NCBI RefSeq assembly: GCF_037658235.1
Contig: NZ_JBBJLN010000005.1
Location: 124,001-188,000 of the forward strand
Length of the DNA: 64,000 nucleotides
Source: Yunchengibacter salinarum
GTDB lineage: Bacteria; Pseudomonadota; Alphaproteobacteria; Sphingomonadales; Kordiimonadaceae
Direction: 5' to 3'
In this document: in pieces, positions 8,931-17,989 of the stretch
How the letters are laid out: the number at the start of each line of letters is the position of its first letter
Position numbering within the stretch: the first letter of the stretch is position 1
Translations under genes and position numbers: made by a program
The notes under the pieces: generated by a model
What the model was told of the DNA's origin: nothing
Databases searched by the model: none
What the model saw: the letters and a program-made list of their open reading frames with translations, nothing else

Positions 8931-9383
8931 TCAGATGTCCGTTTGCGCCGCCGCACCATTGTCGCCCCCGGCGGCACGGAACAGGTCGCCAATCACCTGA
9001 AACGGCAGCCTGACGGAGCCCTTGCGGCCCGGATGGTGCACGACCGGGGCCAGCAGGGCCAGATCGCGGAAGGCTTCGGGAAAGTCGGCTTCCCCGGTTT
9101 CCATCATGTGCCGGAAGCGGCGGTCCACGTCCTCGAAGGTGGCGCGGTCCAGCCCGATCACCTGCGATTCCATGATGGCCGCCGCCGCCTGCCCCAGGGC
9201 GCAGGCGGTCACTTCCTGGCTGAAATCGGTGATTCTATCGCCGTCCAGCCTGGCGGCGGCGCGCATCCGGCTGCCGCAGATGCGGCTGGTGCGGCGGGCG
9301 GTCACATCCGGGTTCGCCAGCGGCGTCTGATGGCCAAGCCGGGTGGTCCAGCGCAGAATGTCTCTGGTGTAAAGCTCGCTCAT
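8931..9383 (-). CDS. NifU/IscU-like iron-sulfur scaffold protein
   Basis: 150 aa. CGSRM (Cys36) and TACALGQA (Cys61) match the first two cluster ligands of IscU-type scaffolds, and VVHHPGRKGSV (His116/117) sits where IscU has His-Cys. The third cysteine is replaced, so only two Cys plus His remain. As far as I recall, the alphaproteobacterial subfamily beside folE/hisI often shows the same change. It may bind a labile cluster or zinc. It is divergent from folE, with a 275-bp gap that holds the folE promoter. Confidence 0.8.
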   Translation of the reverse strand: MSELYTRDILRWTTRLGHQTPLANPDVTARRTSRICGSRMRAAARLDGDRITDFSQEVTACALGQAAAAIMESQVIGLDRATFEDVDRRFRHMMETGEADFPEAFRDLALLAPVVHHPGRKGSVRLPFQVIGDLFRAAGGDNGAAAQTDI

Positions 9384-9658
9384 GACAGACCGTCCGGGCT
9401 GAATGTGGGGCGTTCCTGCCTTCCTAGCTAGACGCTCGCGCGGTGTTTGCCAAGGTCCGCAAGGGGGCGCGGCACCAGAAATCCCGCCGACTTCTGATCC
9501 CCTTATGGGTGCTGGGCTTGATCCCGCCCCCTCTTGCGCCCCATATTGACGTTGACGACCCCGGCCTTAAATCCAGTTGTCGGCTGGCCGCGTAAGCACG
9601 CAATACATGCGCGGCCCCGGTAAAAGGCCGCCGGGTCGGAAACAGAAAGGACAGATGA

Positions 9659-10309
9659 ATGGATGCCGTACTTGAAAGCGTCTCTGACGAGCTGGAACTG
9701 AAGGTATCCGGTGGTCGGGCCAGCAACCAACCGTCCCGCGAGGAAGCGGAAGCGGCTGTGCGTACCCTGATCCGCTGGGCCGGTGACAATCCCGACCGGG
9801 AAGGCTTGCAGGAAACCCCGAAGCGGGTGGCCAGGGCCTATGAAGAATTTTTCAGCGGCTATCATCAGGACCCCGAAGACATCCTGTCGCGCACCTTCGA
9901 AGAGGTGGGCGGCTATGATGACATGGTGGTGCTGCGGGATATTCAGGTGAACAGCCACTGCGAGCACCACATGGTGCCCATAGCGGGCCGGGCGCACATC
10001 GCCTATATGCCCGACGGGCGCGTGGTGGGCATATCCAAGCTGGCCCGCGTGATCGAGGTCTATGCCAAGCGCCTGCAAACACAGGAAACCATGACCGCCC
10101 AGATCGCCGATGCGGTGGAACGCTATCTCAAGCCCAAGGGCGTGGCCGTGGTGATCGATGCCACCCACCAGTGCATGACCTGCCGGGGCGTGAAAAACCC
10201 GGATGTGTACACCATCACCCGCCAGTTGCGCGGCTGCTTCCGCGAGGAGCGGACCGAGCGGCGCTTCTGGGATCTGGTGCGCAACCACCCCGCCAACAAC
10301 CGGCCATGA
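9659..10309 (+). CDS. folE: GTP cyclohydrolase I
   Basis: 216 aa. It converts GTP to dihydroneopterin triphosphate, the first step of folate synthesis. Zinc ligands are visible as Cys101 with His103/104 in SHCEHHMVP and Cys172 or Cys175 in HQCMTCRG; DREGLQETPKRVARAY (46-61) is the family N-terminal signature. The ATG at 9659 follows AAAGGAC; a second ATG four bases earlier is out of frame. hisI begins 10 bp downstream, forming an operon. Confidence 0.97.
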   Translation: MDAVLESVSDELELKVSGGRASNQPSREEAEAAVRTLIRWAGDNPDREGLQETPKRVARAYEEFFSGYHQDPEDILSRTFEEVGGYDDMVVLRDIQVNSHCEHHMVPIAGRAHIAYMPDGRVVGISKLARVIEVYAKRLQTQETMTAQIADAVERYLKPKGVAVVIDATHQCMTCRGVKNPDVYTITRQLRGCFREERTERRFWDLVRNHPANNRP

Positions 10310-10319
10310 GGAGCGGGCG

Positions 10320-10745
10320 ATGACGGGCCCGCTGCCCCTTGCCCCGCGCGATGACCGGGCACAGGTGGAAACCGGCACTCTGCTGGCGCTGAAGTTCGAT
10401 GACCGGGGGCTGATCCCGGTGGTCACCACCTGCGCGGATACCGGGCGGGTGCTGATGCAGGCATGGATGAACGATCAGGCCGTGGCCCGCACCATGGAAA
10501 CGGGCGAGGCGCACTATTTCAGCCGCTCCCGCCAGAGCCTGTGGCACAAGGGCGCCACATCCGGCGAATATCAGACCGTGCATGACCTGCGGGTGGACTG
10601 CGATCAGGACGCGCTGTGGATGATCGTGACCCAGCATGGGGGCAAATGCTGCCATGTGGGCCACCCCACCTGCTTTTATCGCAGCCTGCCCATCGGCGCC
10701 GCGCCGGAAGACACACCGCCCCGCCTGACACCCGCCGGGGACTGA
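10320..10745 (+). CDS. hisI: Phosphoribosyl-AMP cyclohydrolase
   Basis: 141 aa, monofunctional HisI without the HisE domain. It opens the ring of phosphoribosyl-AMP in histidine synthesis. GEAHYFSRSRQSLWHKGATS (62-81) and the metal-binding Cys94, Cys110/111 and Cys118 (CDQDALW, GGKCCHVGHPTC) are conserved. It begins 10 bp after folE with GAGGAGCGGGCG in front of the ATG at 10320. No other his genes are near, as is common for hisI in alphaproteobacteria. Confidence 0.96.
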   Translation: MTGPLPLAPRDDRAQVETGTLLALKFDDRGLIPVVTTCADTGRVLMQAWMNDQAVARTMETGEAHYFSRSRQSLWHKGATSGEYQTVHDLRVDCDQDALWMIVTQHGGKCCHVGHPTCFYRSLPIGAAPEDTPPRLTPAGD

Positions 10746-10749
10746 TCCC

Positions 10750-11613
10750 ATGCTGACGGAACTGGCCCATGCCCTGACCGCCCGCGCCGCACCGGGCGCG
10801 CGGCGGCTTGGGCTGGTGCGGGAAAGCGCCGCCATCACCGCCCGCGCCCGGCGGCTGACACAACAGTGGCACCCCCATCTGGCCGCCAGCAAGGCCGCGA
10901 TCCAGACCTTTCTGACCCGACAGGCGGGCACCGGCCCGCTGCTGATCTGGGGCGCCGGGGCGGGCCACGACCTGCCCTTTGATGCCCTCGCCCGCTGGCC
11001 GGATCGGGTGGTGCTGGCGGATGCGGTGCTGCCCCTGTCGCTGCGGCGCCGGGCCGGGCGCTGGCCGCATATGCGGCTGCATTGCGGCGATGCCACGGGG
11101 TTGCTTGGCACCTATGCCGCCCTGCCGGACGGCGCCGCCATCACCGTGCCGGACCCGGCGCCCCTGCTGGCACCCATCAGGGATATGCCGCCCCCCGGTG
11201 CCGTGATCAGCCTGAACCTGCTGTCCCAGCTTCCGCGCCCCTTTGTGGGTGCGCCGCCGCACGACTCCGCCGCATCGGCACTGGCCCGTGCGCTGATCAG
11301 GGCCCATCTGGCGGCATTGGCAGCCCTGCCCGCGCTCGTCATTTCCGACGTACGGCTTCACCAGGGCACCGCGAACAAGGCCGTGGACACCATTCCGCCG
11401 GACCTGCACCCCCCTGCCCCGCAGGGGCGAATAACCCCCCATGCCTCATGTCAGACATGGGACTGGGCATTGGCGCCCCCCGGCGACACCACGGGGCCGG
11501 AACGCCTGACCGTGATGGCCTGGCGCCCCATGGAGGGGCCTGATCATGAGGCGCCCGATCATGGGGCGAAAGCAAACCGGATGGCAGGCGCCACCGTATC
11601 AGGAACAGGATAA
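10750..11613 (+). CDS. Unknown protein with Rossmann/methyltransferase-like core
   Basis: 287 aa. LIWGAGAGHDLPFDAL (about 65-80) followed by a VVLADAV strand and an LHCGDAT strand is the pattern of a nucleotide- or SAM-binding Rossmann fold, as in small SAM-dependent methyltransferases. The rest is rich in Ala, Pro and Leu, and the final ~30 residues look disordered. No catalytic residue can be named. It begins 4 bp after hisI, so it may be cotranscribed with folE and hisI. The function is not assignable from sequence alone. Confidence 0.6.
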   Translation: MLTELAHALTARAAPGARRLGLVRESAAITARARRLTQQWHPHLAASKAAIQTFLTRQAGTGPLLIWGAGAGHDLPFDALARWPDRVVLADAVLPLSLRRRAGRWPHMRLHCGDATGLLGTYAALPDGAAITVPDPAPLLAPIRDMPPPGAVISLNLLSQLPRPFVGAPPHDSAASALARALIRAHLAALAALPALVISDVRLHQGTANKAVDTIPPDLHPPAPQGRITPHASCQTWDWALAPPGDTTGPERLTVMAWRPMEGPDHEAPDHGAKANRMAGATVSGTG

Positions 11614-11698
11614 GTTGAAACAGACAAGGCGCCACGGGGCACGGCCACCCCCACGGCCACCCCTGCGGCGACCCCAAGGCCCGGAGACAGACCCCCGC

Positions 11699-13051
11699 AT
11701 GACCCATGACCCCGGCATCGCCCCAGCCCGCGACCGCCTGTCCATCCTGCGGCTGATCGCCTATGCCGCGCCCAGTTTCCCGATCGCGGCGGGCCTGCTG
11801 GCGCTTCAGGTCTATGTGCCCACCTATTTCGGCGAAAGCACGCCATTGACGCTGGCCACCATCGGCACGGTGCTGCTGGCCGCCCGGCTGTGGGACATGG
11901 TGACCGATCCGCTGATCGGCTGGCTGAGCGACCGCACGCCGCGCCATCTGGGCCGTCGGCGCGTCTGGGTTCTTGCGGGCGCGCCGCTGCTGCTGCTTGC
12001 CGCCTTCAAGCTGTTCCTGCCACCCGTGGACCCCGGCTGGGGCTATCTGCTGGTCTGGACGGTGCTGATCTATCTGGCGGGCACCATGCTGGTGGTGCCG
12101 CTCTATGCCTGGGGCTCGGAACTGACCGGGGACTATCACGAACGCAGCCGCCTTTCCGGCGCGCGGGTCATTACCGGGCTGACCGCCGTGCTGGTCACGC
12201 TGTCCCTGCCCGTGGTTCTGGACGGCGCCAGCCGAACCGCGCTCGGCCCGGCGCTCAATGCCACCGCCTGGCTGGTGGCGGGCACGCTGGTGGCGGCGCT
12301 GGCATTGCTGATCTGGCAGGTGCCGGATCGGGGCGGCACACCCACCCGGCGCGAGGGGCCGTTTGGCGCCCTGATGGCCGTGCTGCGGGTCGGCCCGGCG
12401 CGGCGCCTGCTGATCGCCTTCACCCTGAATGCCACCGCCAATGCCATCCCGGCCACGCTGTTCCTGATGTTCGCGGGCCGGGTGCTGGAGGGCGGCGACA
12501 AGGTGGGGGTGTGGCTGTTCCTCTATTTCGCCTGCGCCGCCGCCGGAGTACCGCTATGGGTCTGGCTGTCGGCCCGGATCGGCAAACATCGAAGCTGGGC
12601 GGCGGGGCTGGTGATCGCGTCCCTCAGCTTTGTCTGGGTGCCCTTTCTGGGGCCGGGCGACCATCTTTTCTATCTGCTGATCGTCGTCATATCCGGCTTT
12701 GCCACCGGCGCGGACCTGGCCATGCCGTCAGCGCTTCAGGCCGATATCGTGGACTGGGACGCCGCCGACACCGGCCAGGCCCGGCCGGGGCAGTTCTTCG
12801 CGCTGTGGGGCATGGCCTCAAAGCTGGCCTTCGCGCTGGCCGTGGGGATCACCTTCCCCCTGCTGGATCTGGCCGGTTTCGATGCCGGCGCGGACGACAA
12901 CAGCGCCTTTTCCAAGCTGGTGCTGGCGCTTCTGTACGGCGTGGCGCCGGTGATCCTGAAGGGAATCACGCTGGCGCTGATCATACGCTATCCGCTGACC
13001 CGCGCCGTGCATGAAGCCAACCGCGCCCGGCTCGCCGCGCGCGTCCGCTGA
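11699..13051 (+). CDS. MFS / GPH-type cation:sugar symporter
   Basis: 450 aa with about 12 hydrophobic segments. RLWDMVTDPLIGWLSDRTPR (about residues 64-83) is the signature loop of the glycoside-pentoside-hexuronide symporters (MelB-like), including the cation-site Asp of DMVTDP. The second half has VVISGFATGADLAMPSALQADIVDWD, also typical. The substrate is unknown; carbohydrate genes lie at 30-34 kb but not next to it. The start at 11699 follows CCGGAGACAG; the open frame upstream to 11546 overlaps the preceding gene and is not used. Confidence 0.82.
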   Translation: MTHDPGIAPARDRLSILRLIAYAAPSFPIAAGLLALQVYVPTYFGESTPLTLATIGTVLLAARLWDMVTDPLIGWLSDRTPRHLGRRRVWVLAGAPLLLLAAFKLFLPPVDPGWGYLLVWTVLIYLAGTMLVVPLYAWGSELTGDYHERSRLSGARVITGLTAVLVTLSLPVVLDGASRTALGPALNATAWLVAGTLVAALALLIWQVPDRGGTPTRREGPFGALMAVLRVGPARRLLIAFTLNATANAIPATLFLMFAGRVLEGGDKVGVWLFLYFACAAAGVPLWVWLSARIGKHRSWAAGLVIASLSFVWVPFLGPGDHLFYLLIVVISGFATGADLAMPSALQADIVDWDAADTGQARPGQFFALWGMASKLAFALAVGITFPLLDLAGFDAGADDNSAFSKLVLALLYGVAPVILKGITLALIIRYPLTRAVHEANRARLAARVR

Positions 13052-13153
13052 TGGCCGCGCTGCGCTTGTCGCACCCCGACCGGGCGCCTATAGTCACCCC
13101 CCACAGGCCATCGCCAACGCGGTGGCGACCATAGCCGAAAAGGGGGAAGTTTC

Positions 13154-13915
13154 ATGGACATTGTCCAGATCCCTGTCCTGCGGGACAATTACGTCTATCT
13201 CATCCATGACGCGGCAAGCGGTGAAACGGCTGTGGTGGACCCCGCCGTGGCCGAGCCGGTGGAAGAGGCGCTGAACGCCCGCGGCTGGGCCCTGACACAG
13301 ATCATCAACACCCATCATCACTGGGATCATACCGGCGCCAATGAGACCCTGAAAGGCCGGTATGGCGCGCGCGTCACCGGCCCCGCGGGGGAGCGGGACC
13401 GCATTCCCGGCATCGACGTGGCGGTGGCCGGGGGCGACCATATCCATGTGGGCGACAGGGAAGCCCTGGTGATTGATGTACCGGGCCATACCAGCGGCCA
13501 TATCGCCTATCATTTCGCATCCGAAAAGGCCCTGTTCTGCGGCGACACCCTGTTCGCCATGGGCTGTGGCCGCCTGTTCGAGGGCACGCCGGACCAGATG
13601 TGGCGGTCGCTGACCCGGCTGATGGATCTGCCCGATGACACGCGCGCCTATTGCGCCCATGAATACACGCTGGCCAATGGTACCTTCGCGCTGAGCGTGG
13701 AACCGGACAATGACGCGCTCAGGCGCCGCATGGAGGCGGTGAAAGCCCTGCGGGAGGCGGGCAAACCCACCATACCCACCACCATCGGGGAAGAAAAGGA
13801 CACCAACCCCTTTCTGCGCCCCATGAGCCCTGAGATTCAACAGGAAGTGGGGCTGACCGGCGCGGCGCTGACCAAAGTGTTCGCCGAGGTGCGCCACCGC
13901 AAGGACACGTTCTGA
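13154..13915 (+). CDS. gloB: Hydroxyacylglutathione hydrolase (glyoxalase II)
   Basis: 253 aa. It hydrolyses S-lactoylglutathione to lactate and glutathione in methylglyoxal detoxification. The binuclear metal site is complete: THHHWDH (53-59), GHTSGH (111-116), Asp131 in CGDTLF and His169 in CAHEYT. The C-terminal domain ends RKDTF, with KDTNPFLRP for glutathione binding. The start at 13154 follows AAAGGGGGAAG. It is a single gene ahead of the prolyl-oligopeptidase lipoprotein, 50 bp apart. Confidence 0.95.
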   Translation: MDIVQIPVLRDNYVYLIHDAASGETAVVDPAVAEPVEEALNARGWALTQIINTHHHWDHTGANETLKGRYGARVTGPAGERDRIPGIDVAVAGGDHIHVGDREALVIDVPGHTSGHIAYHFASEKALFCGDTLFAMGCGRLFEGTPDQMWRSLTRLMDLPDDTRAYCAHEYTLANGTFALSVEPDNDALRRRMEAVKALREAGKPTIPTTIGEEKDTNPFLRPMSPEIQQEVGLTGAALTKVFAEVRHRKDTF

Positions 13916-13965
13916 CCGGGCCGCGGGCACCCGTTCCATGCCCGCACCGACAACAAGGGGGGAGA

Positions 13966-16182
13966 ATGACCATGACCACACACGCATCCACCGGCCTTCG
14001 GGCCGGCCGCGCCCTATTGCTGGCGCTGCCGCTGACCCTGTTACTGGGCGCCTGCGGCAATGGGGACGGCAACAGCGAAAAGGACCAGACCGGCATGAAG
14101 ACCGAGACCGCCGCCAGGGGCGAAAGCCAGAACACGGACCCGCACCGCTGGCTGGAAGAGGTGGAGGGCGAAAAGGCCCTTCAATGGGCCGAGGCGCGCA
14201 ATGACGAAAGCCTGCCCGTGCTCACCGGCCACCCGGATTTCGAGGACATGCGCCAACGGGCGCTGGACGTGTACAACGCCGAGGACAAGATCGCCTATGG
14301 CAGCCTGCTGGGCGGCCAGGTGCACAATTTCTGGCAGGATTCGGAGCATGTGCGCGGCATATGGCGCATGACGGACCTGGCCGACTACAAATCCGACAGC
14401 CCGCAATGGCAAACCGTGCTGGACCTGGACGCCCTGGCCGAGCAGGAAGGCGAGAACTGGGTCTATAAAGGCCGCTCCTGCCTGCCGCCGGATCACACAC
14501 GCTGCCTGGTGCAGTTGTCCCGCGGCGGCGCCGACGCCGTGGTGGTGCGGGAGTTTGACGTGGCGGAACGCGCCTTTGTGGAAAACGGCTTCAAGACACC
14601 CGAATCCAAGCAATGGTCCACCTGGCAGGATGAAGACACCCTTCTGATCGCCACCGATTTTGGCGACGGCACCATGAATGAAAGCGGCTATCCCCGGCAG
14701 GTTCGGCGGTGGCAGCGCGGCACCCCGCTTGCAGATGCGGAACTGGTGCTGGAAGGCAGCGAAAAGGTGGTCTTCAACTTCCCCTTCAGCCATAGGGGGC
14801 CGGATCACAGCTATAGCGGCGTCATTCAGGGGCCGGATTTCTTCACCGAGATCATTCATCTGATGGGGCCGGATGGCCTGCAACAGCTCGACCTGCCCCG
14901 CGCCATCAATTTCCAGGGCTTTCTGGGCGACCGGATCATCCTTCAGATGCGCAAGGACTGGCCCACGGATAGCGGCGCCAGCCCCGCGCCCGCCGGGTCG
15001 CTGGTAGCCCTGTCCGTGGCGGATGCCCGCGCCGGGCGCGCGGCCAGCGGGCTTGAGGTGATCCTGGCCCCCCGCGACCGCCAGAGCATTGACAGCGTAT
15101 CCATTGGCCGGGACCGGCTGTTCATCGCCATGCTGGACAATGTGAAGGGCCGCCTTGTCACCGCCGCGCCGGGCAGCGACGGCTGGGCGCTGACCGAACG
15201 GGATATTGGCGACAATGGCAGCGTGGACATCGTTTCCACCGATGGCTGGAGCGACAACGCCCTGATCAATTTCCAGAGCTTCCTGACACCGGACACGCTG
15301 TTTCTGATGGCGAACGGCGCCGAGCCGGAAGCAATCAGGCGCCTGCCCGCCCGCTTCGACACGGATGGCCTGATCACGGAACAGAAAACCGCCACATCGA
15401 AGGATGGCACGGAAATACCCTATTTCGTGATACGGCCCAAGGATGCCCCCATGGACGGCAGCACGCCCACCATGCTCTATGGCTATGGCGGCTTTGAAAT
15501 CGCGCTGACCCCCAGCTATTTCGGCGGCTTCCCCATGCTGTGGGTGGAGCGGGGCGGCGCCTATGTGGTGGCCAATATCCGCGGCGGCGGCGAGTTCGGG
15601 CCCGCCTGGCACCAGGCGGCGCTGAAGGAAAACCGCCAGCGCGCCTATGACGATTTCATCGCCGTGGGCGAGCATCTGGCGGAAACCGGCCTGACCAGCC
15701 CCAGGCATCTGGGCATTTTCGGCGGCAGCAATGGCGGGCTGCTGACCGGCGTGATGCTGACACAGCGCCCGGACCTGTGGAACGGCGTGATCATCGGCGT
15801 GCCTTTGCTGGACATGCTGCGCTATGACAAGCTGCTGGCGGGCGCAAGCTGGGTCGGCGAATATGGCGACCCGGACATCCCGAAGGAACGGGCCTGGATC
15901 GCACAATATTCGCCCTATCAGAACCTGAAGGCGGAAGCCGACTATCCCGAACCTTTCGTGTTCACCTCCACCCGCGATGACCGGGTGCACCCCGGCCATG
16001 CCCGCAAGTTCGTGGCGCGAATGCGGGAAATGGGGCATGACGTGCTCTATTACGAAAACACGGAAGGCGGCCATGCGGCGTCGGCCAATCTGAAGCAGCG
16101 GGCCTTCAATGCGGCGCTGATGACCAGCTATGCGCTGCAAAAACTGCACGGCAATGGCAACACCGGCGCGGCCGAGGACTGA
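13966..16182 (+). CDS. Prolyl oligopeptidase-family (S9A) lipoprotein
   Basis: 738 aa. A lipoprotein signal peptide ends LLGAC (Cys30), so the enzyme should be membrane-anchored outside the cytoplasm. DPHRWLEEVEGEKALQWAEA (about 46-65) is the N-terminal signature of S9A oligopeptidases, followed by a propeller and an alpha/beta-hydrolase domain. Catalytic Ser588 sits in GGSNGG, the Asp in DDRVHPGHA (about 671-672) and His703 in EGGHAA. It cleaves short peptides, typically after proline. The start is ATG 13966 or 13972; the GGGGGGAG site fits either. Confidence 0.92.
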   Translation: MTMTTHASTGLRAGRALLLALPLTLLLGACGNGDGNSEKDQTGMKTETAARGESQNTDPHRWLEEVEGEKALQWAEARNDESLPVLTGHPDFEDMRQRALDVYNAEDKIAYGSLLGGQVHNFWQDSEHVRGIWRMTDLADYKSDSPQWQTVLDLDALAEQEGENWVYKGRSCLPPDHTRCLVQLSRGGADAVVVREFDVAERAFVENGFKTPESKQWSTWQDEDTLLIATDFGDGTMNESGYPRQVRRWQRGTPLADAELVLEGSEKVVFNFPFSHRGPDHSYSGVIQGPDFFTEIIHLMGPDGLQQLDLPRAINFQGFLGDRIILQMRKDWPTDSGASPAPAGSLVALSVADARAGRAASGLEVILAPRDRQSIDSVSIGRDRLFIAMLDNVKGRLVTAAPGSDGWALTERDIGDNGSVDIVSTDGWSDNALINFQSFLTPDTLFLMANGAEPEAIRRLPARFDTDGLITEQKTATSKDGTEIPYFVIRPKDAPMDGSTPTMLYGYGGFEIALTPSYFGGFPMLWVERGGAYVVANIRGGGEFGPAWHQAALKENRQRAYDDFIAVGEHLAETGLTSPRHLGIFGGSNGGLLTGVMLTQRPDLWNGVIIGVPLLDMLRYDKLLAGASWVGEYGDPDIPKERAWIAQYSPYQNLKAEADYPEPFVFTSTRDDRVHPGHARKFVARMREMGHDVLYYENTEGGHAASANLKQRAFNAALMTSYALQKLHGNGNTGAAED

Positions 16183-16517
16183 ACCGACCACGCCATAAGC
16201 GATTGCTGGGCGGGTGGCACGGCGCCGCCCGCCCACGTCTGGCCACCCATGAGCAGGCGCATCAGGCCAATCTGATTGCACCATACCGCACAATATTGGA
16301 AAATTTTTCCAATGCGATCCGGTTTCCCCGCAAACACGCCCCGATGGCCCCACCACCGCGCGGGGCCGGGGATAAAAAATTTCTAACCCCTGCAATAATT
16401 CTTATCGTTTGTGACAGCGCGCGCGGATGCGTACCTGATGTGTCATGGCGGCCTGCCACAAGGGCACCCCGCGCCCGACCGGGCCCGCCGCGAAGACATC
16501 GGCCATTGGAGCGCGCC
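16183..16517. promoter_or_regulatory. 335-bp upstream region of the sulfur operon
   Basis: No gene was seen. The part from about 16290 to 16420 is AT-rich against the local background and should contain the promoter of the cysG-cysH operon. It holds a 19-bp perfect inverted repeat (see 16295-16313) and A/T runs around 16374-16410. The 90 bases before the ATG at 16518 contain no clear Shine-Dalgarno better than TTGGAGCG. Confidence 0.55.
16295..16313. promoter_or_regulatory. Perfect inverted repeat, probable operator
   Basis: ATTGGAAAA-T-TTTTCCAAT: two 9-bp arms around a single T, about 205 bp ahead of cysG. The symmetry and AT-richness suit a dimeric regulator of sulfur assimilation. As a transcript it would make a hairpin with an impossibly tight loop, so a DNA site is more likely than a terminator. 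The regulator is not known; none is encoded next to it apart from the LysR gene after cysH. Confidence 0.5.
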
Positions 16518-17942
16518 ATGAGCACCATTCCCATATTCCTGACCGCCGAAAAGCATCATGTGCTGATCGTGGGCACGGGCGACGAGGCCCGCGCCAAGCT
16601 GGCCCTGATGAGCGAGACGGACGCGGCCATCACCGTTGTGGGCCCCGGCGTGCGCGATGCGCTGGCCGAAGCGGGGCTGACCCCGGACGGCCTGGGGCAT
16701 GACCGCCTGCATCTGGTGGACCGCCCCTTCCACGCGGATGACCTGTCGGGCAAGACGCTGGTTTACATCGCCACCGGGGATGACCTGTCGGAAGAGCGCA
16801 TCCGGCGACAGGCCCAGGAACGGGGCCTGCCGGTCAATGTGGTGGACAAGCCCGCCAAATCCAATTTCATCACCCCGGCACAGTTCCGCCGGGGCCCCTT
16901 GCGGGTGGCGTTTTCCTCTGGCGGGGTGGCGCCTGTGTTCGTGCGCCGCCTGCGCGCCCTGCTGGAGCGGATCGTTCCCCGCTCGCTGGGCGTTCTGGCC
17001 GAAGCGGCGGGCGACGTGCGCGGCGATGTGAAGCGCCTGATCCCCGACGGCACCCGTCGTCGCCTGTTCTGGGACAGCCTGTTCGATCGGGCGGGCGATC
17101 ATGACGGCCTGACCCCCCGGCAGGCCCGTGATGCGATTCTGGAGGCCGCCCGCGCCCATGGCCGGGCGGGCAGCGACGGCATCGTGCAACTGGTGGGCGC
17201 CGGGCCGGGCGACCCGGAGCTGATCACGCTGAAGGCGCACCGCGCGCTGCAACAGGCGGATGTGGTGGTCTATGACCGGCTGGTGAGCCGGGATGTGCTG
17301 TCACTGGCACGCCGGGATGCGGAGCTGCTCTATGCGGGCAAGCGCGAAGGCGAACACGGCATCGGCCAGCACGGCATCAACCAGCTCATGCTGGACCATG
17401 CCCATGCGGGCAAGCGCGTGGTGCGGCTCAAGGGCGGCGACCCGCTCACCTTCAGTCGCGCGGGGGAAGAGCTGGCCGCCCTCAGGGGCCGGGGTGTCAG
17501 CGTGGAGATCATCCCCGGCATCACGGCGCTGGCCGGAATCGCCGCCAGCAGCCAGATTCCCCTGACGGATCGGGACCATGCCTCCAGCGTGACCCTGGCC
17601 ACCGGGCGGCTGAAAGACGGCAGTATGCGGGAATGGGCCGACCTGGCGGGCGAAGGCCGCACGCTGGCGGTTTATATGGGCGTGCGCTCCGCCAATGCCA
17701 TTGCCGACGGGCTCATACGCCACGGCGTGCCCGCCGCCACACCGGTGGCGGTGGTGGAAAACGGCACGCGGGCGAACGAACGGCGGCTCTACGGCCAACT
17801 GGACGGGCTGGGCGCCCTGGTGGCGCGGGAAGCGGTGCAAAGCCCCGCCCTGCTGATCATCGGGGACGTGGTGCAGGTGGCCCGTGACTGGCCGGGCCTG
17901 GACCATCTGGTGCGGGATGCCGCGCTGGCCGCCACCGGCTGA
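16518..17942 (+). CDS. cysG: Siroheme synthase (dehydrogenase/ferrochelatase + uroporphyrinogen-III methyltransferase)
   Basis: 474 aa two-domain CysG. The N-terminal NAD-binding part (VLIVGTGDEARAK, 15-27) oxidises and metallates precorrin-2; VDKPAKSNFITPAQFRRGP is characteristic of it. From about residue 222 the SUMT domain starts with LVGAGPGDPELITLKA, and it includes GITALAGIAAS and YMGVRSA. It makes the siroheme needed by the CysI homologue downstream. The start at 16518 follows TTGGAGCGCGCC. It heads the operon cysG-DUF2849-cysI-DUF934-cysH. Confidence 0.95.
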   Translation: MSTIPIFLTAEKHHVLIVGTGDEARAKLALMSETDAAITVVGPGVRDALAEAGLTPDGLGHDRLHLVDRPFHADDLSGKTLVYIATGDDLSEERIRRQAQERGLPVNVVDKPAKSNFITPAQFRRGPLRVAFSSGGVAPVFVRRLRALLERIVPRSLGVLAEAAGDVRGDVKRLIPDGTRRRLFWDSLFDRAGDHDGLTPRQARDAILEAARAHGRAGSDGIVQLVGAGPGDPELITLKAHRALQQADVVVYDRLVSRDVLSLARRDAELLYAGKREGEHGIGQHGINQLMLDHAHAGKRVVRLKGGDPLTFSRAGEELAALRGRGVSVEIIPGITALAGIAASSQIPLTDRDHASSVTLATGRLKDGSMREWADLAGEGRTLAVYMGVRSANAIADGLIRHGVPAATPVAVVENGTRANERRLYGQLDGLGALVAREAVQSPALLIIGDVVQVARDWPGLDHLVRDAALAATG

Positions 17943-17989
17943 TCCACGGCCTGCGAACACCCGGAACATCAAGCAACGAGGACGTTGTC

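Noticed and set aside
10750..11613. yidD or another known folE-hisI neighbour
   Set aside because: The sequence lacks the short Cys-rich YidD pattern and is far too long; only a Rossmann-like loop is recognisable.
14041..16395. A long open minus-strand frame (about 784 codons) opposite the prolyl-oligopeptidase gene
   Set aside because: Its translation is a composition-driven mirror of the GC-rich plus-strand gene: no domain, no start site, and the plus-strand gene has intact lipobox, catalytic Ser/Asp/His and ribosome site.
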